This document shows, piece after piece, positions 8,676-17,187 of a stretch of DNA of 64,000 bases. Made by a program: the position numbers and the translations under genes. Source of the stretch: Streptomyces sp. Ru62 (GTDB taxonomy: Bacteria; Actinomycetota; Actinomycetes; Streptomycetales; Streptomycetaceae); contig NZ_PQSU01000018.1 in assembly GCF_002920615.1 (NCBI RefSeq), forward strand, positions 1 through 64,000. The letters are read 5' to 3'. Each line of letters starts with the position of its first letter. The stretch's first letter is position 1. A model generated the notes under the pieces. The model searched no databases. It was given only the letters and a program-made list of their open reading frames with translations, and was not told the origin of the DNA.

Positions 8676-9440
8676 TCAGCCGGACGGCGTGCCCCGGGAC
8701 CCCGCTCGCGGGGCCGCCGTGTCCCCGGACGGGGTCTCCCGGTCCGCCGTGCCGTCCAGCCACTGGCGCAGCTCCTCCTTCAGCGACCGCTGGAAGGTGG
8801 TGAGGAGCGCCTGCACCACGAGCGGGTGCATATGGGCCGACAGCGACTTCACGTCCCGCGTGTCGCGTTCGGCGACGGCCTGGCGCAGCAGGTCCGACAG
8901 CTCGTGGGCCGCCGCGCGGGCGTGGTCGGTCAGGACGGTCCGGGCAGCCAGGATGGTCTCCTGGGACAGCGGTACGTCGAGGAGCCGCACCGCGAGCCGC
9001 AGCAGACCGCAGTCCACGCGGAAGGACTCCCCGTCCCGCGTCACCACGTTCATCGCGGCGAGCCGGTCCACGTCCTCCTCGGCCAGCCGGCGCCCCGCCC
9101 GCCGCTCCAGCGCCGCGCGGGACACTGTCTCGACGGTGTCCGGCGCCCAGGAGGCGATCACTGCCCGGTGGATCGCCAGATCGTGCGGGCCGAGGTCGGC
9201 CGGCAGCTGCCGCAGATGCCGTTCGATCGCCGCGAGGGTCATGCCCTGGTGCTGCATCTCCTCGATCAGCTCCAGCCGGGCCAGGTGCTCCCGGCCGTAG
9301 TGGCCCACCCGGCGCGGGCCGATGACCGGCGGCGGCAGCAGTCCCCTGGTGCCGTAGAAGCGGACCGTGCGCACCGTGACGCCCGCCCGCGCGGCCAGCT
9401 CGTCGATCGTCAGGGTGGGCTCGCCGGTGTCGGTCGTCAT
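8676..9440 (-). CDS. MerR family transcriptional regulator
   Basis: A 254-residue protein. The N-terminal winged helix (LTIDELAARAGVTVRTVRFY, then GTRGLLPPP and HYGREHLARLELIEEMQHQG) is a textbook MerR DNA-binding domain. The C-terminal 150 residues are helical and Leu-rich with no metal-binding Cys cluster, so a small-molecule effector is more likely than a metal. It is convergent with the beta-oxidation operon and divergent from the permease gene. Regulation of either is possible but not shown. Start MTTDTGEPTLTI was chosen because the domain begins there. Confidence 0.85.
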   Translation of the reverse strand: MTTDTGEPTLTIDELAARAGVTVRTVRFYGTRGLLPPPVIGPRRVGHYGREHLARLELIEEMQHQGMTLAAIERHLRQLPADLGPHDLAIHRAVIASWAPDTVETVSRAALERRAGRRLAEEDVDRLAAMNVVTRDGESFRVDCGLLRLAVRLLDVPLSQETILAARTVLTDHARAAAHELSDLLRQAVAERDTRDVKSLSAHMHPLVVQALLTTFQRSLKEELRQWLDGTADRETPSGDTAAPRAGSRGTPSG

Positions 9441-9661
9441 GCGCAGCAGTATCGCTGTCTCACCATTGGTGTGAAACCTGGGGCGGGGCGGTGCGGACCG
9501 TGTGAGAAGAACCGCTCTGTGACCTGCACCATCGCATGCCGGACGGTCCCGCTGGGAAGCTGCTGCCTTGGTCTGTGCCGCGACACGAGGGTGGTGCGGG
9601 CCAAGACCTGCACGAACCCCGGGCCCATGAGGTCCGGGCGCACCAGGAAGTGGAACCACCC

Positions 9662-11128
9662 GTGAGCAAGGAAGCCGTGGAATCGGCACAGGCCACCACC
9701 CACCCCCAGGTGGCCCGGACGCCCGCGGACGCGGGCGACGCCGGTTACAGCAAGGACCTCAAGGCCCGTCACGTCAACATGATCGCCATCGGCGGCGCCA
9801 TCGGCACCGGCCTCTTCCTTGGCGCCGGCGGACGCCTGCACAACGCGGGCCCGGCGCTCGCCCTGGCCTATCTGGTCTGCGGTGTCTTCGCGTTCTTCGT
9901 CGTCCGGGCCCTGGGCGAGCTGGTCCTGTACCGGCCGTCCTCCGGCTCCTTCGTGTCGTACGCGCGCGAGTTCCTCGGCGAGAAGGGCGCCTATGTCGCC
10001 GGCTGGATGTACTTCCTGAACTGGTCGACCACCGGCATCGCCGACATCACCGCGATCGCGCTCTACACGCACTACTGGAGCATGTTCACGTCCATCCCGC
10101 AGTGGGTGCTGGCGCTGATCGCCCTCGCGGTCGTCCTCGCCGTGAACCTGATCTCGGTGAAGATCTTCGGCGAGATGGAGTTCTGGTTCGCGATCATCAA
10201 GGTCGCCACCCTGGTGGGCTTCATGCTGATCGGCATCTTCCTGCTGGCGACCCAGCACGACGTCGGCGGCAGCAAGCCGGGCCTCGGGGTCATCACCGAC
10301 AACGGCGGTGTCTTCCCGCACGGCCTGATGCCGGTGGTCCTGGTCATGCAGGGCGTGATCTTCGCGTACGCCGCCCTGGAACTGGTCGGCGTGGCCGCCG
10401 GCGAGACCGCCGAGCCGGAGAAGGTGGTCCCGCGCGCGGTGAACTCGATCATGTGGCGCGTGGGCCTGTTCTACGTCGGCTCGGTCGTGCTCCTCGCCCT
10501 GCTGCTGCCCGGCTCGGTGTACTCCGCCGACCAGAGCCCGTTCGTGACCGTGCTGTCCAAGATCGGCGTGCCGGCGGCCGGTGACGTGATGAACCTGGTC
10601 GTGCTGACCGCCGCCATGTCCTCGCTCAACTCCGGCCTGTACTCCACCGGCCGCATCCTGCGCTCGATGGCCACGGCCGGCTCGGCGCCGAAGTTCACCG
10701 CCCGCATGAACCGCAGCCAGGTGCCCTACGGCGGCATCCTGCTGACCTGCGCGGTCTGCGTGCTCGGTGTCGGCCTGAACTACCTGGTCCCGAGCCAGGC
10801 CTTCGAGATCGTGCTGAACGTCGCCTCGCTCGGCATCATCAGCACCTGGGTGATCATCATGGTCTGCCACCTGGTCTTCGTCCGCCGTGCCCGCGCGGGC
10901 CTGGTGACCCGGCCGCACTTCCAGCTGAAGTTCAGCCCGGTCACGGAGATCGCCACCGTGGTCTTCCTGCTGGTCTGCCTCGGCATGATGTGGAACGACG
11001 CCGAGGTCGGCCGCAAGACCCTGCTCCTCGTCCCGGTGATCGCCGTCATGCTGGTCGCCGGCTGGTTCGGCGTCCGCCGCCGGGTGGTGAGCAACACCGA
11101 CCGGGAGCTGACCGAGCTGTCGAAGTAG
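9662..11128 (+). CDS. ansP: Amino acid permease, L-asparagine permease type (APC superfamily)
   Basis: A 488-residue protein with 12 predicted membrane helices. The APC signature HVNMIAIGGAIGTGLFLGA opens the first helix after a cytoplasmic tail of about 30 residues. GVFAFFVVRALGELVLYRPS and GWMYFLNWSTTGIADITAIA are characteristic of the AnsP subgroup of proton-coupled amino acid permeases. A conserved acidic segment, GVAAGETAEPEKVVPRAV, is also present. The GTG start follows AGGAAG. Substrate specificity for asparagine is inferred from resemblance; other amides or GABA remain possible. A long stem-loop follows the stop codon. Confidence 0.8.
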   Translation: MSKEAVESAQATTHPQVARTPADAGDAGYSKDLKARHVNMIAIGGAIGTGLFLGAGGRLHNAGPALALAYLVCGVFAFFVVRALGELVLYRPSSGSFVSYAREFLGEKGAYVAGWMYFLNWSTTGIADITAIALYTHYWSMFTSIPQWVLALIALAVVLAVNLISVKIFGEMEFWFAIIKVATLVGFMLIGIFLLATQHDVGGSKPGLGVITDNGGVFPHGLMPVVLVMQGVIFAYAALELVGVAAGETAEPEKVVPRAVNSIMWRVGLFYVGSVVLLALLLPGSVYSADQSPFVTVLSKIGVPAAGDVMNLVVLTAAMSSLNSGLYSTGRILRSMATAGSAPKFTARMNRSQVPYGGILLTCAVCVLGVGLNYLVPSQAFEIVLNVASLGIISTWVIIMVCHLVFVRRARAGLVTRPHFQLKFSPVTEIATVVFLLVCLGMMWNDAEVGRKTLLLVPVIAVMLVAGWFGVRRRVVSNTDRELTELSK

Positions 11129-11159
11129 CGGTCCGGCGCCCCTGTCAGTGGCATCGCGT

Positions 11160-11208
11160 ACGGTGGCGTCATGCCGGAGATCACACGGCTCCGGCATGAC
11201 GCCACCGT
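11160..11208. terminator. 20-bp perfect stem-loop after the permease gene
   Basis: ACGGTGGCGTCATGCCGGAG at 11160-11179 pairs perfectly with 11189-11208 across a 9-base loop. It lies 31 bases after the permease stop and 48 bases before the kinase start, with no U tract, as is usual in Streptomyces. It probably separates the two transcripts. Confidence 0.75.
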
Positions 11209-11256
11209 GCCATCGGGGGCCGTCCCGAAGGGGGCGCGCGGAGGGGGAGGACGCGG

Positions 11257-12174
11257 ATGACCGGGCGAACGGACACGACCGACGTGCTGGTGCTGGGCGG
11301 GGCCGGTGTGGACACGATCATCCCGGTCCCCGAGCTTCCCCTGCCGTACGCCGACAGCTACATGATCGACTCGGGGATCCGCACCCGCGCGGGCCAGACC
11401 GGCGACTTCGTCGCCCTCGGACTGGCCAGGCTCGGGCTGCGCACCCACCACTTGGACCTGCTCGGCGACGACCCCGAGGGCGACCTCGTGCGCGCCCTGC
11501 ACCAAGAGCACGGCATCGCCCTCACCGCGCTGCCCCAGCCGGCCGGCACCAAGCGCGCGGTCAACCTCGTCGGCCCGGACGGCCGCCGGCTGTCCCTGTA
11601 CGACACCAGCCGCGCCCACCCCGACGACCGCTTCCCCGAGGCCCGCCTGCGCGCGCTGGCCGCCGCGAGCCGGCATGTGCACGTGACCATCACCCAGCCC
11701 TGCGCCCACGCGCTGCCGCTCCTGCGCGAGACCGGCCTGCCGCTCTCCACCGACCTGCACGACTGGGACGGCGAGAACCCGTACCACGAGCCGTTCGCGC
11801 TCGCGGCCGACGTCGTCTTCCTGTCGGCCGCCGCCCTGACCGACCCCGAGCGGACCATGCGGCGCATCGCCGAACGCGGACGGGCCGACACCGTCGTCGC
11901 CACCGCCGGAGCGGAGGGCGCCCATCTGCTGGCCGACGGCGAGCTGACCCGGATACCGGCGGTGACCCCGCCCGCGCCGGTGGTGGACTCCAACGGCGCG
12001 GGCGACGCCTTCGCCGCCGCGTTCCTCTACGGCCGGCTCAGCGGCGAGCCGCCCGAGCGGTGCGCCCGGTACGGCGCGGTCGCGGGCGCCTACGCCTGCA
12101 CCGTCCCGGCCACCCGCGCGGACGCGATAGGCCGGGACGAGCTGCTGCGCCGGGCGTCGGACCCGAGCCGCTGA
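11257..12174 (+). CDS. PfkB family carbohydrate/nucleoside kinase
   Basis: A 305-residue ribokinase-fold kinase. The N-terminal glycine motif GGAGVDTIIPV and the RAGQTGDFVALGLARLG segment form the substrate site. The C-terminal PfkB signature DSNGAGDAFAAAFLYG contains the catalytic Asp and the anion hole. The protein phosphorylates a sugar, sugar alcohol or nucleoside using ATP; the sequence does not decide which. Start ATG 11257 has a GGAGG-type ribosome site. It is transcribed alone, between two stem-loops. Confidence 0.85.
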   Translation: MTGRTDTTDVLVLGGAGVDTIIPVPELPLPYADSYMIDSGIRTRAGQTGDFVALGLARLGLRTHHLDLLGDDPEGDLVRALHQEHGIALTALPQPAGTKRAVNLVGPDGRRLSLYDTSRAHPDDRFPEARLRALAAASRHVHVTITQPCAHALPLLRETGLPLSTDLHDWDGENPYHEPFALAADVVFLSAAALTDPERTMRRIAERGRADTVVATAGAEGAHLLADGELTRIPAVTPPAPVVDSNGAGDAFAAAFLYGRLSGEPPERCARYGAVAGAYACTVPATRADAIGRDELLRRASDPSR

Positions 12175-12207
12175 GGAACCGGCAGCGCCGGGCCCGTAGC
12201 CGGGTGA

Positions 12208-12233
12208 GGCGCCCGCCTTGCGGGGCGGGCGCC
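12208..12233. terminator. Terminator between convergent kinase and M1 peptidase genes
   Basis: GGCGCCCGCC at 12208-12217 pairs perfectly with 12224-12233 over a 6-base loop. It lies between two stop codons facing each other, so it can serve both strands. Confidence 0.75.
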
Positions 12234-12237
12234 GGGA

Positions 12238-13725
12238 TCAGTGCCCGTGGACGGCGTTCGTCGCCTCGATCTTCTTCCAGGACTTCGGCCGCTCCACCGC
12301 CGTGCCCGACTTCGCCAGGCCCCGGACCGCCGGCGCGGCCGGCTTCTCCGGCTGGAACAGCCAGGTGTCGAACAGCGCCGCAAGCGGCTTGCCGGACACC
12401 TGCTCGGCGTACTTCTGGAAGTCGGCGACCGAGGCGTTGCCGTAGGCGTGCTCCTTCGGCCAGCCCTTCAGGATCGCGAAGAACGCGTCGTCACCGATCT
12501 CGTTGCGCAGCGCCTGGATGGCGAGGGCGCCCCGGTCGTACACGGCGGCGCCGAACTGCTCGTCCGGGCCCGGGTCGCCGGGCTTCACCGTCCAGAAGGC
12601 GTCGTCGGCCGGGTGCGAGGCGTACACGTAGTCGGCGAGTTCCTGCGTGGTGCCCTCGCCCTCGTGCTCGGACCACAGCCACTGCGCGTACCGGGCGAAG
12701 CCCTCGTTGATCCAGATGTCCTTCCAGCCCTTGACCGACACGTCGTCGCCGTACCACTGGTGGGCCAGCTCGTGCACGACCACCGAGGTGTTGGAGCCGT
12801 TCGCGAACTGGCGCGGGCTGTAGTAGACGCGGGTCTGCGTCTCCAGCGCGTAGCCGGTGGTGGTGTTCGGCACGTAGCCGCCCGCCGAAGCGAACGGATA
12901 CGGCCCGAAGTAGCCGCTCAGCCAGTCCACGATCTCGCCGGTGCGCTCCACGCTCGCGCGCGCGGCCCCGTCGTTGTCGCCGAGGTCCTTGCTGTAGGCG
13001 TTGATGACGGGCACCCCGCCGTCGGAGGTGCTGGTGGTGATGTCGAACCTGCCGAGCGCGAGCGTTGCCAGATAGGTCGCCTGCGGCTTGTTCTGCCGCC
13101 AGTTGTAGCGGGTCCAGCCCAGCTTCGAACTGGTCGACTGGAGCGTGCCGTTGGAGATGGCCTGGGTGCCGTCCGGCACGGCCACCGACACGTCGTAGGT
13201 GGCCTTGTCGCTCGGGTGGTCGTTGCTCGGGAACCACCACCAGGCGGCCTCGGGCTCGTCGGCGGCCACCGCGCCGTCCGGCGTGCGGTGCCAGGTGGAG
13301 AAGCCGTAGGCGCTCTTCGTCGACGGCACGCCGCTGTAGCGGACCACGACCGTGATCGCGGTGCCCTTGGCCAGCGGGGTCTTCGGGGTGACGACCAGTT
13401 CGTGCTGGCCGGACGTCGAGAAGGACGCCTTGGCGCCGTTGACCCGTACCTCGCTCACGTCCAGCAGGAAGTCCAGGTCGAAACTGGACAGGTCCTGGGT
13501 GGTCTTCGCCAGGATCGTCGCCGTGCCCTGCAACTCGTCCGTCTTCGGCTGGTACTGAAGCCTCAGGTCGTAATGCGAGACGTCGTAGCCGCCGTTGCCG
13601 TAGTACGGGTAGTAGGGGTCGCCGATGCCCGGTGCGCCGGGGGAGTAACTCGCGGCCGATGCCGGGATCGCCAGCAGGAGGGAGGCCGCCGCGAGCGCGC
13701 CCGGTGCGATGATTCTGCGGTGCAC
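12238..13725 (-). CDS. Secreted M1 family metallopeptidase
   Basis: A 495-residue exported zinc aminopeptidase. A signal peptide (MHRR, then a hydrophobic Ala/Leu core ending ASA-A near residue 25) precedes the gluzincin N-terminal beta domain. The zinc site is HELAHQWYGDD near residue 316 with the third ligand in WINEGFARY. The exopeptidase loop normally reading GAMEN is replaced by a YALETQT segment, as in other shortened actinobacterial members. It probably trims peptides outside the cell for nutrition. It is divergent from another secreted peptidase, 175 bases away. Confidence 0.88.
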   Translation of the reverse strand: MHRRIIAPGALAAASLLLAIPASAASYSPGAPGIGDPYYPYYGNGGYDVSHYDLRLQYQPKTDELQGTATILAKTTQDLSSFDLDFLLDVSEVRVNGAKASFSTSGQHELVVTPKTPLAKGTAITVVVRYSGVPSTKSAYGFSTWHRTPDGAVAADEPEAAWWWFPSNDHPSDKATYDVSVAVPDGTQAISNGTLQSTSSKLGWTRYNWRQNKPQATYLATLALGRFDITTSTSDGGVPVINAYSKDLGDNDGAARASVERTGEIVDWLSGYFGPYPFASAGGYVPNTTTGYALETQTRVYYSPRQFANGSNTSVVVHELAHQWYGDDVSVKGWKDIWINEGFARYAQWLWSEHEGEGTTQELADYVYASHPADDAFWTVKPGDPGPDEQFGAAVYDRGALAIQALRNEIGDDAFFAILKGWPKEHAYGNASVADFQKYAEQVSGKPLAALFDTWLFQPEKPAAPAVRGLAKSGTAVERPKSWKKIEATNAVHGH

Positions 13726-13900
13726 GTCAGCTCCAAGTCGTAGGGACGGTGCGTCCGTTCGGAGATCTGTTCGGAGCCTATTCGGTCCCTGTGACCACTG
13801 ACTTGTCCATGGCCACTTCTGTCACACGATCGCCATTCAGCCGTCACGCGCACCGGAAAGCCTTCTTCTGTACGGGCGTTGACGGGGGTACCGTCCGCGC

Positions 13901-15841
13901 ATGCCGAAACGCACGCGCTCCACGACCTGGAGAACGCTCGTCACCGCTGCCGTCGCCGCCCTGACGGCCACCTTCCTCGCCCCGGCCGCGGCCCAGGCCG
14001 CGCCCCGGGAGAGCAGACCCGTCTACTCCTACGCCGACGCCGTGCGCGAGTCCGTGTGGGTGGACACCGGCCTCGACGAGGACGGCGACGGACGGACCGA
14101 CCGCGTCGCCGCCGACATCGTCCGGCCCGCCGAACCCGCCCGGCAGGGCCGCAAGGTGCCGGTCATCATGGACGCCAGCCCCTACTACTCCTGCTGCGGG
14201 CGCGGCAACGAGAGCCAGCGCAAGACGTACGACGCCGAGGGCCACGTCGTGCAGATGCCGCTGTTCTACGACAACTACTTCGTGCCCCGCGGCTACGCCT
14301 TCGTCGGCGTCGACCTCGCCGGCACCGACCGCTCCGACGGCTGCGTCGACGTCGGCGGCCGGTCCGACATCCTGTCCGCGAAGGCCGTGGTCGACTGGCT
14401 GGGCGGCCGCGTCCGGGCCTACACCAGCCGCACGGGCGGCACCCCGGTCGAGGCCGGCTGGACCAACGGCAGAACCGGCATGATCGGCAAGAGCTGGGAC
14501 GGCACCATCGCCAACGGCGTCGCCGCCACCGGCGTCAAGGGCCTGAGGACGATCGTCCCGATCAGCGCGATCTCCTCCTGGTACGACTACTACTTCGCGC
14601 AGGGCGCCCCGCTCTACGAGGGCGGCCCCGACGAACTGGCCGGCTACGTCGAGAGCGCCGACGCGCAGGCCCACTGCGCGGCCGTGCGGAAGAAGCTCGC
14701 CGACGGCAGCCCGCGCAGCGGCGACTGGACCCCGCTGTGGACCGAGCGGGACTACGTCAAGGACGCGGCGAAGGTGCGCGCCAGCGTGTTCCTGGTGCAC
14801 GGCATGCAGGACCTCAACGTCCGCACCAAGCACTTCGGCCAGTGGTGGGACGCCCTCGCCCGGCACGGCGTGGAGCGCAAGATCTGGCTCTCCCAGACCG
14901 GGCACGTGGACCCCTTCGACTACCGGCGCGGCGCCTGGGTCGACACCCTGCACCGCTGGTTCGACCACGAACTCCTCGGCTACGACAACGGCATCGACCG
15001 CGAGCCGATGGCCGACGTCGAACGCCACCCCGACCAGTGGGTCACCTCCGCCGCCTGGCCCCCGCGCGGCACCCGCGCCGCCGTCCTGCACCCGGCCGCC
15101 GGCAGCCGGCCCGGCGTCGGCACCCTCGGGCTGCGCCCGGGCACCGGCACCGAGAGCTTCACGGACGATCCGGCGCTGAGCGAGACCGACTGGGCCGCGC
15201 ACCTCACCACGGCCACGCCGGAGAAGGCCGGCTTCCTCACGGCGCCGCTCACCCGGGACCTGCGCCTGTCCGGCTCCTCCACGGTCACGGTCACCGCCAC
15301 CCCGACGACCGGCTCCGCCCATCTGTCCGCCGTGCTGGTCGACGTCGGCCCGGACACCATCCGCGACTACGCCGACCGCGCCGAGGGCATCACCACCCTC
15401 ACCGAGCGCAGTTGCTGGGGCGAGAGCACGGCCGGGGACAGCGCCTGCTTCAAGGAGACCGCGGCGAAGACGGCCCCCGTCGACCACACCGTGGTCAGCC
15501 GGGGCTGGGCCGACCTCGGCCACTACGCCTGGCCGGCCCGGGGCGTCCCGCTGACGCCGGGCAGGGCGTACACCATCACCCTGGACCTCGCCGCCACCGA
15601 CCACGTCGTCCCCGCGGGGCACCGGCTGGCCCTGATCGTCGCCGGTACGGACAAGGACCTCATCGACCCTCCGTCCAGCCGCCCGACGCTCACCGTGGAC
15701 CTGTCCCGTACGACGGCGAGGGTGCCGGTGGTGGGCGGCGCGGGTGCGTTCGTCCGGGCCACGTCAGGCGGTGCGGGGGCAGCCGCGCCGAGGGTTCTGC
15801 ACGGAGTCGGGGCACCGCGCACCGTCCGGCACGTCCCGTAG
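13901..15841 (+). CDS. Secreted X-Pro dipeptidyl-peptidase (S15 family, CocE/NonD-like)
   Basis: A 646-residue exported serine hydrolase. A signal peptide of about 34 residues ends PAAAQAAP. The alpha/beta hydrolase domain contains the nucleophile elbow GKSWDGT with Ser198, the Asp in GMQDLNVRTKH and the His in QTGHVDPF. The C-terminal half is the jelly-roll of the S15/CocE family. Members release X-Pro dipeptides, though close relatives are cocaine-esterase-like. Start ATG 13901 begins MPKRTRSTTW. A small stem-loop follows the stop codon. Confidence 0.85.
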   Translation: MPKRTRSTTWRTLVTAAVAALTATFLAPAAAQAAPRESRPVYSYADAVRESVWVDTGLDEDGDGRTDRVAADIVRPAEPARQGRKVPVIMDASPYYSCCGRGNESQRKTYDAEGHVVQMPLFYDNYFVPRGYAFVGVDLAGTDRSDGCVDVGGRSDILSAKAVVDWLGGRVRAYTSRTGGTPVEAGWTNGRTGMIGKSWDGTIANGVAATGVKGLRTIVPISAISSWYDYYFAQGAPLYEGGPDELAGYVESADAQAHCAAVRKKLADGSPRSGDWTPLWTERDYVKDAAKVRASVFLVHGMQDLNVRTKHFGQWWDALARHGVERKIWLSQTGHVDPFDYRRGAWVDTLHRWFDHELLGYDNGIDREPMADVERHPDQWVTSAAWPPRGTRAAVLHPAAGSRPGVGTLGLRPGTGTESFTDDPALSETDWAAHLTTATPEKAGFLTAPLTRDLRLSGSSTVTVTATPTTGSAHLSAVLVDVGPDTIRDYADRAEGITTLTERSCWGESTAGDSACFKETAAKTAPVDHTVVSRGWADLGHYAWPARGVPLTPGRAYTITLDLAATDHVVPAGHRLALIVAGTDKDLIDPPSSRPTLTVDLSRTTARVPVVGGAGAFVRATSGGAGAAAPRVLHGVGAPRTVRHVP

Positions 15842-15857
15842 AGCTGACGGTCCTTTG

Positions 15858-15874
15858 CCGGCGCGCTGCGCCGG
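15858..15874. terminator. Short stem-loop after the S15 peptidase gene
   Basis: CCGGCGC at 15858-15864 pairs with GCGCCGG at 15868-15874 over a 3-base loop, 17 bases after the stop codon. The stem is short but fully GC. Confidence 0.45.
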
Positions 15875-15907
15875 TCCGGGGCCGGCTGGTCGTTGTCTCC
15901 GGCTGCG

Positions 15908-16119
15908 GTCGTCGTGGGCCGGTCGCGCGGTTTCCCGCGGCCCTCGGGGTGGCTGGCCGGCGAGTCCGGGTGCGGGGCGTCGTGGGCTGTCGCGCAGTTC
16001 GCCGCGCCCCCACGGCGCCCGGCCGTCCAGTCCCGCCGCGGGTTGTCGTGGCCGGTCGCGCGGTCTCCCGCGGCCCTTGGGTGGCTGGCCGGCGAGTCCG
16101 GGTGGGGGGCGTCGTCGGC
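15908..16119. repeat. Imperfect direct repeat pair with Streptomyces-type intergenic repeat
   Basis: A unit of roughly 78 bases starting GTCGTCGTGGGCCGGTCGCG at 15908 recurs at 16042 with a period of about 133 bases and few differences, ending near 15986 and 16119. Between the copies lies CGCGCAGTTCGCCGCGCCCC, a degenerate form of a motif I recognise as a common dispersed intergenic element in Streptomyces. No gene is seen in the 294 bases between the S15 and oxidase genes. Confidence 0.6.
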
Positions 16120-16135
16120 GGGTCCACCCGACCGG

Positions 16136-17074
16136 TCAGGTGGTCCTGTTCGCCGACTCGGCTGCTTCCCGGGCGCAGCCCCACGCCACCGTGACGCCGG
16201 CGCCGCCGTGGCCGTAGTTGTGCACCAGGAGGCGGCCGTCCGGGAGGGGCTGCCGCTCCAGCCGTACCGCCTCCCGGGCCGGCCGTAGTCCCACCCGGTG
16301 CGTGAGGACGCGTGCGCCGGCGATCTCCGGCCGGACGGCCGCGCAGCGGGCGACGATCGCCTCGGCCGTGGCCGGGTCCGGCTCCAGGGACCAGTCGTCC
16401 TCCTCGGCCGTGCCGCCAAGGAGCAGCCGGCCCGGCTGCGGGATGAAGTAGGTGGACGCGGCCGAGGCGTGGTCCACGGAGGTGAACCAGCTCGTGACGC
16501 CCGGGTTCTCCACCACGACCAGTTGCCCGCGCACCGGCCGTACCGCCGGGTCCGGCACCAGGGAGCGGGCCCCGAGGCCCGTGCAGTTGATCACCACGGG
16601 GGCGGGCACGGCGGTCAGGTCGGCCACCTCGCGGACCTCCACCGCGCCCCCCGCCTTCTCCAGGCGCTGCCGCAGCCAGGACAGGTGCACCGGCATGTCG
16701 ATCACCGGCAGCCGCGCCGCCAGCCCCTCGGCCACCGCCCGCAGCCCCGGCACCCGGCCCGCCCACTCGCCCAGCTCGTCCAGCCGGGCCCCCTGGTGCA
16801 CCCCGTCGACCAGACGCACCCCCGTCTCCTCCGGCCGGCCCGCCAGCTCCTCGTACACCGCCAGGGATTCGAGCGCCCACGCGCCCGCAAGCGGCTCCGG
16901 TTCGATGCGGTACGGCCACCACAGACCGCCGGCGACCGCCGAGGTCGTCCGCTCGCCCGCCTCCCGCGCCCACACCCGCACCCGTCGGCCCGACTCGGCC
17001 AGCAGCACGGCCGTCGTCAGCCCGGCGATCCCGCTCCCGACCACGATCACTTCGTCACTCGGCTCACTGTCCAC
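16136..17074 (-). CDS. FAD-dependent oxidoreductase, D-amino-acid oxidase family
   Basis: A 312-residue flavoprotein. The dinucleotide motif VIVVGSGIAGLTTAVLLAES opens the chain, followed by TTSAVAGGLWWPYRIEP. The mid-chain VINCTGLGARSLVPD and the C-terminal NYGHGGAGVTVAWGCA are diagnostic for D-amino-acid/D-aspartate oxidases, which oxidatively deaminate D-amino acids to 2-oxo acids, ammonia and peroxide. The GTG start giving VDSEPSDEV was chosen because the Rossmann strand begins seven residues later. Its ribosome site is poor. It is divergent from the ABC-F gene. Confidence 0.85.
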   Translation of the reverse strand: MDSEPSDEVIVVGSGIAGLTTAVLLAESGRRVRVWAREAGERTTSAVAGGLWWPYRIEPEPLAGAWALESLAVYEELAGRPEETGVRLVDGVHQGARLDELGEWAGRVPGLRAVAEGLAARLPVIDMPVHLSWLRQRLEKAGGAVEVREVADLTAVPAPVVINCTGLGARSLVPDPAVRPVRGQLVVVENPGVTSWFTSVDHASAASTYFIPQPGRLLLGGTAEEDDWSLEPDPATAEAIVARCAAVRPEIAGARVLTHRVGLRPAREAVRLERQPLPDGRLLVHNYGHGGAGVTVAWGCAREAAESANRTT

Positions 17075-17187
17075 GCCATGGACGATAGGCCCTGCGCGGG
17101 CGGCTCCGGCAGCCCGGGCACCACCCCGGTGACCGGCGGAAAACATGGCGGAGACGCGCGCGTGCCGCCGCTAGGATCGGCCTCCTG

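Noticed and set aside
9437..11197. 586-codon minus-strand frame opposite the permease
   Set aside because: Composition is rich in His, Asp, Gly and Gln as expected from reading a membrane protein gene backwards; no family resemblance.
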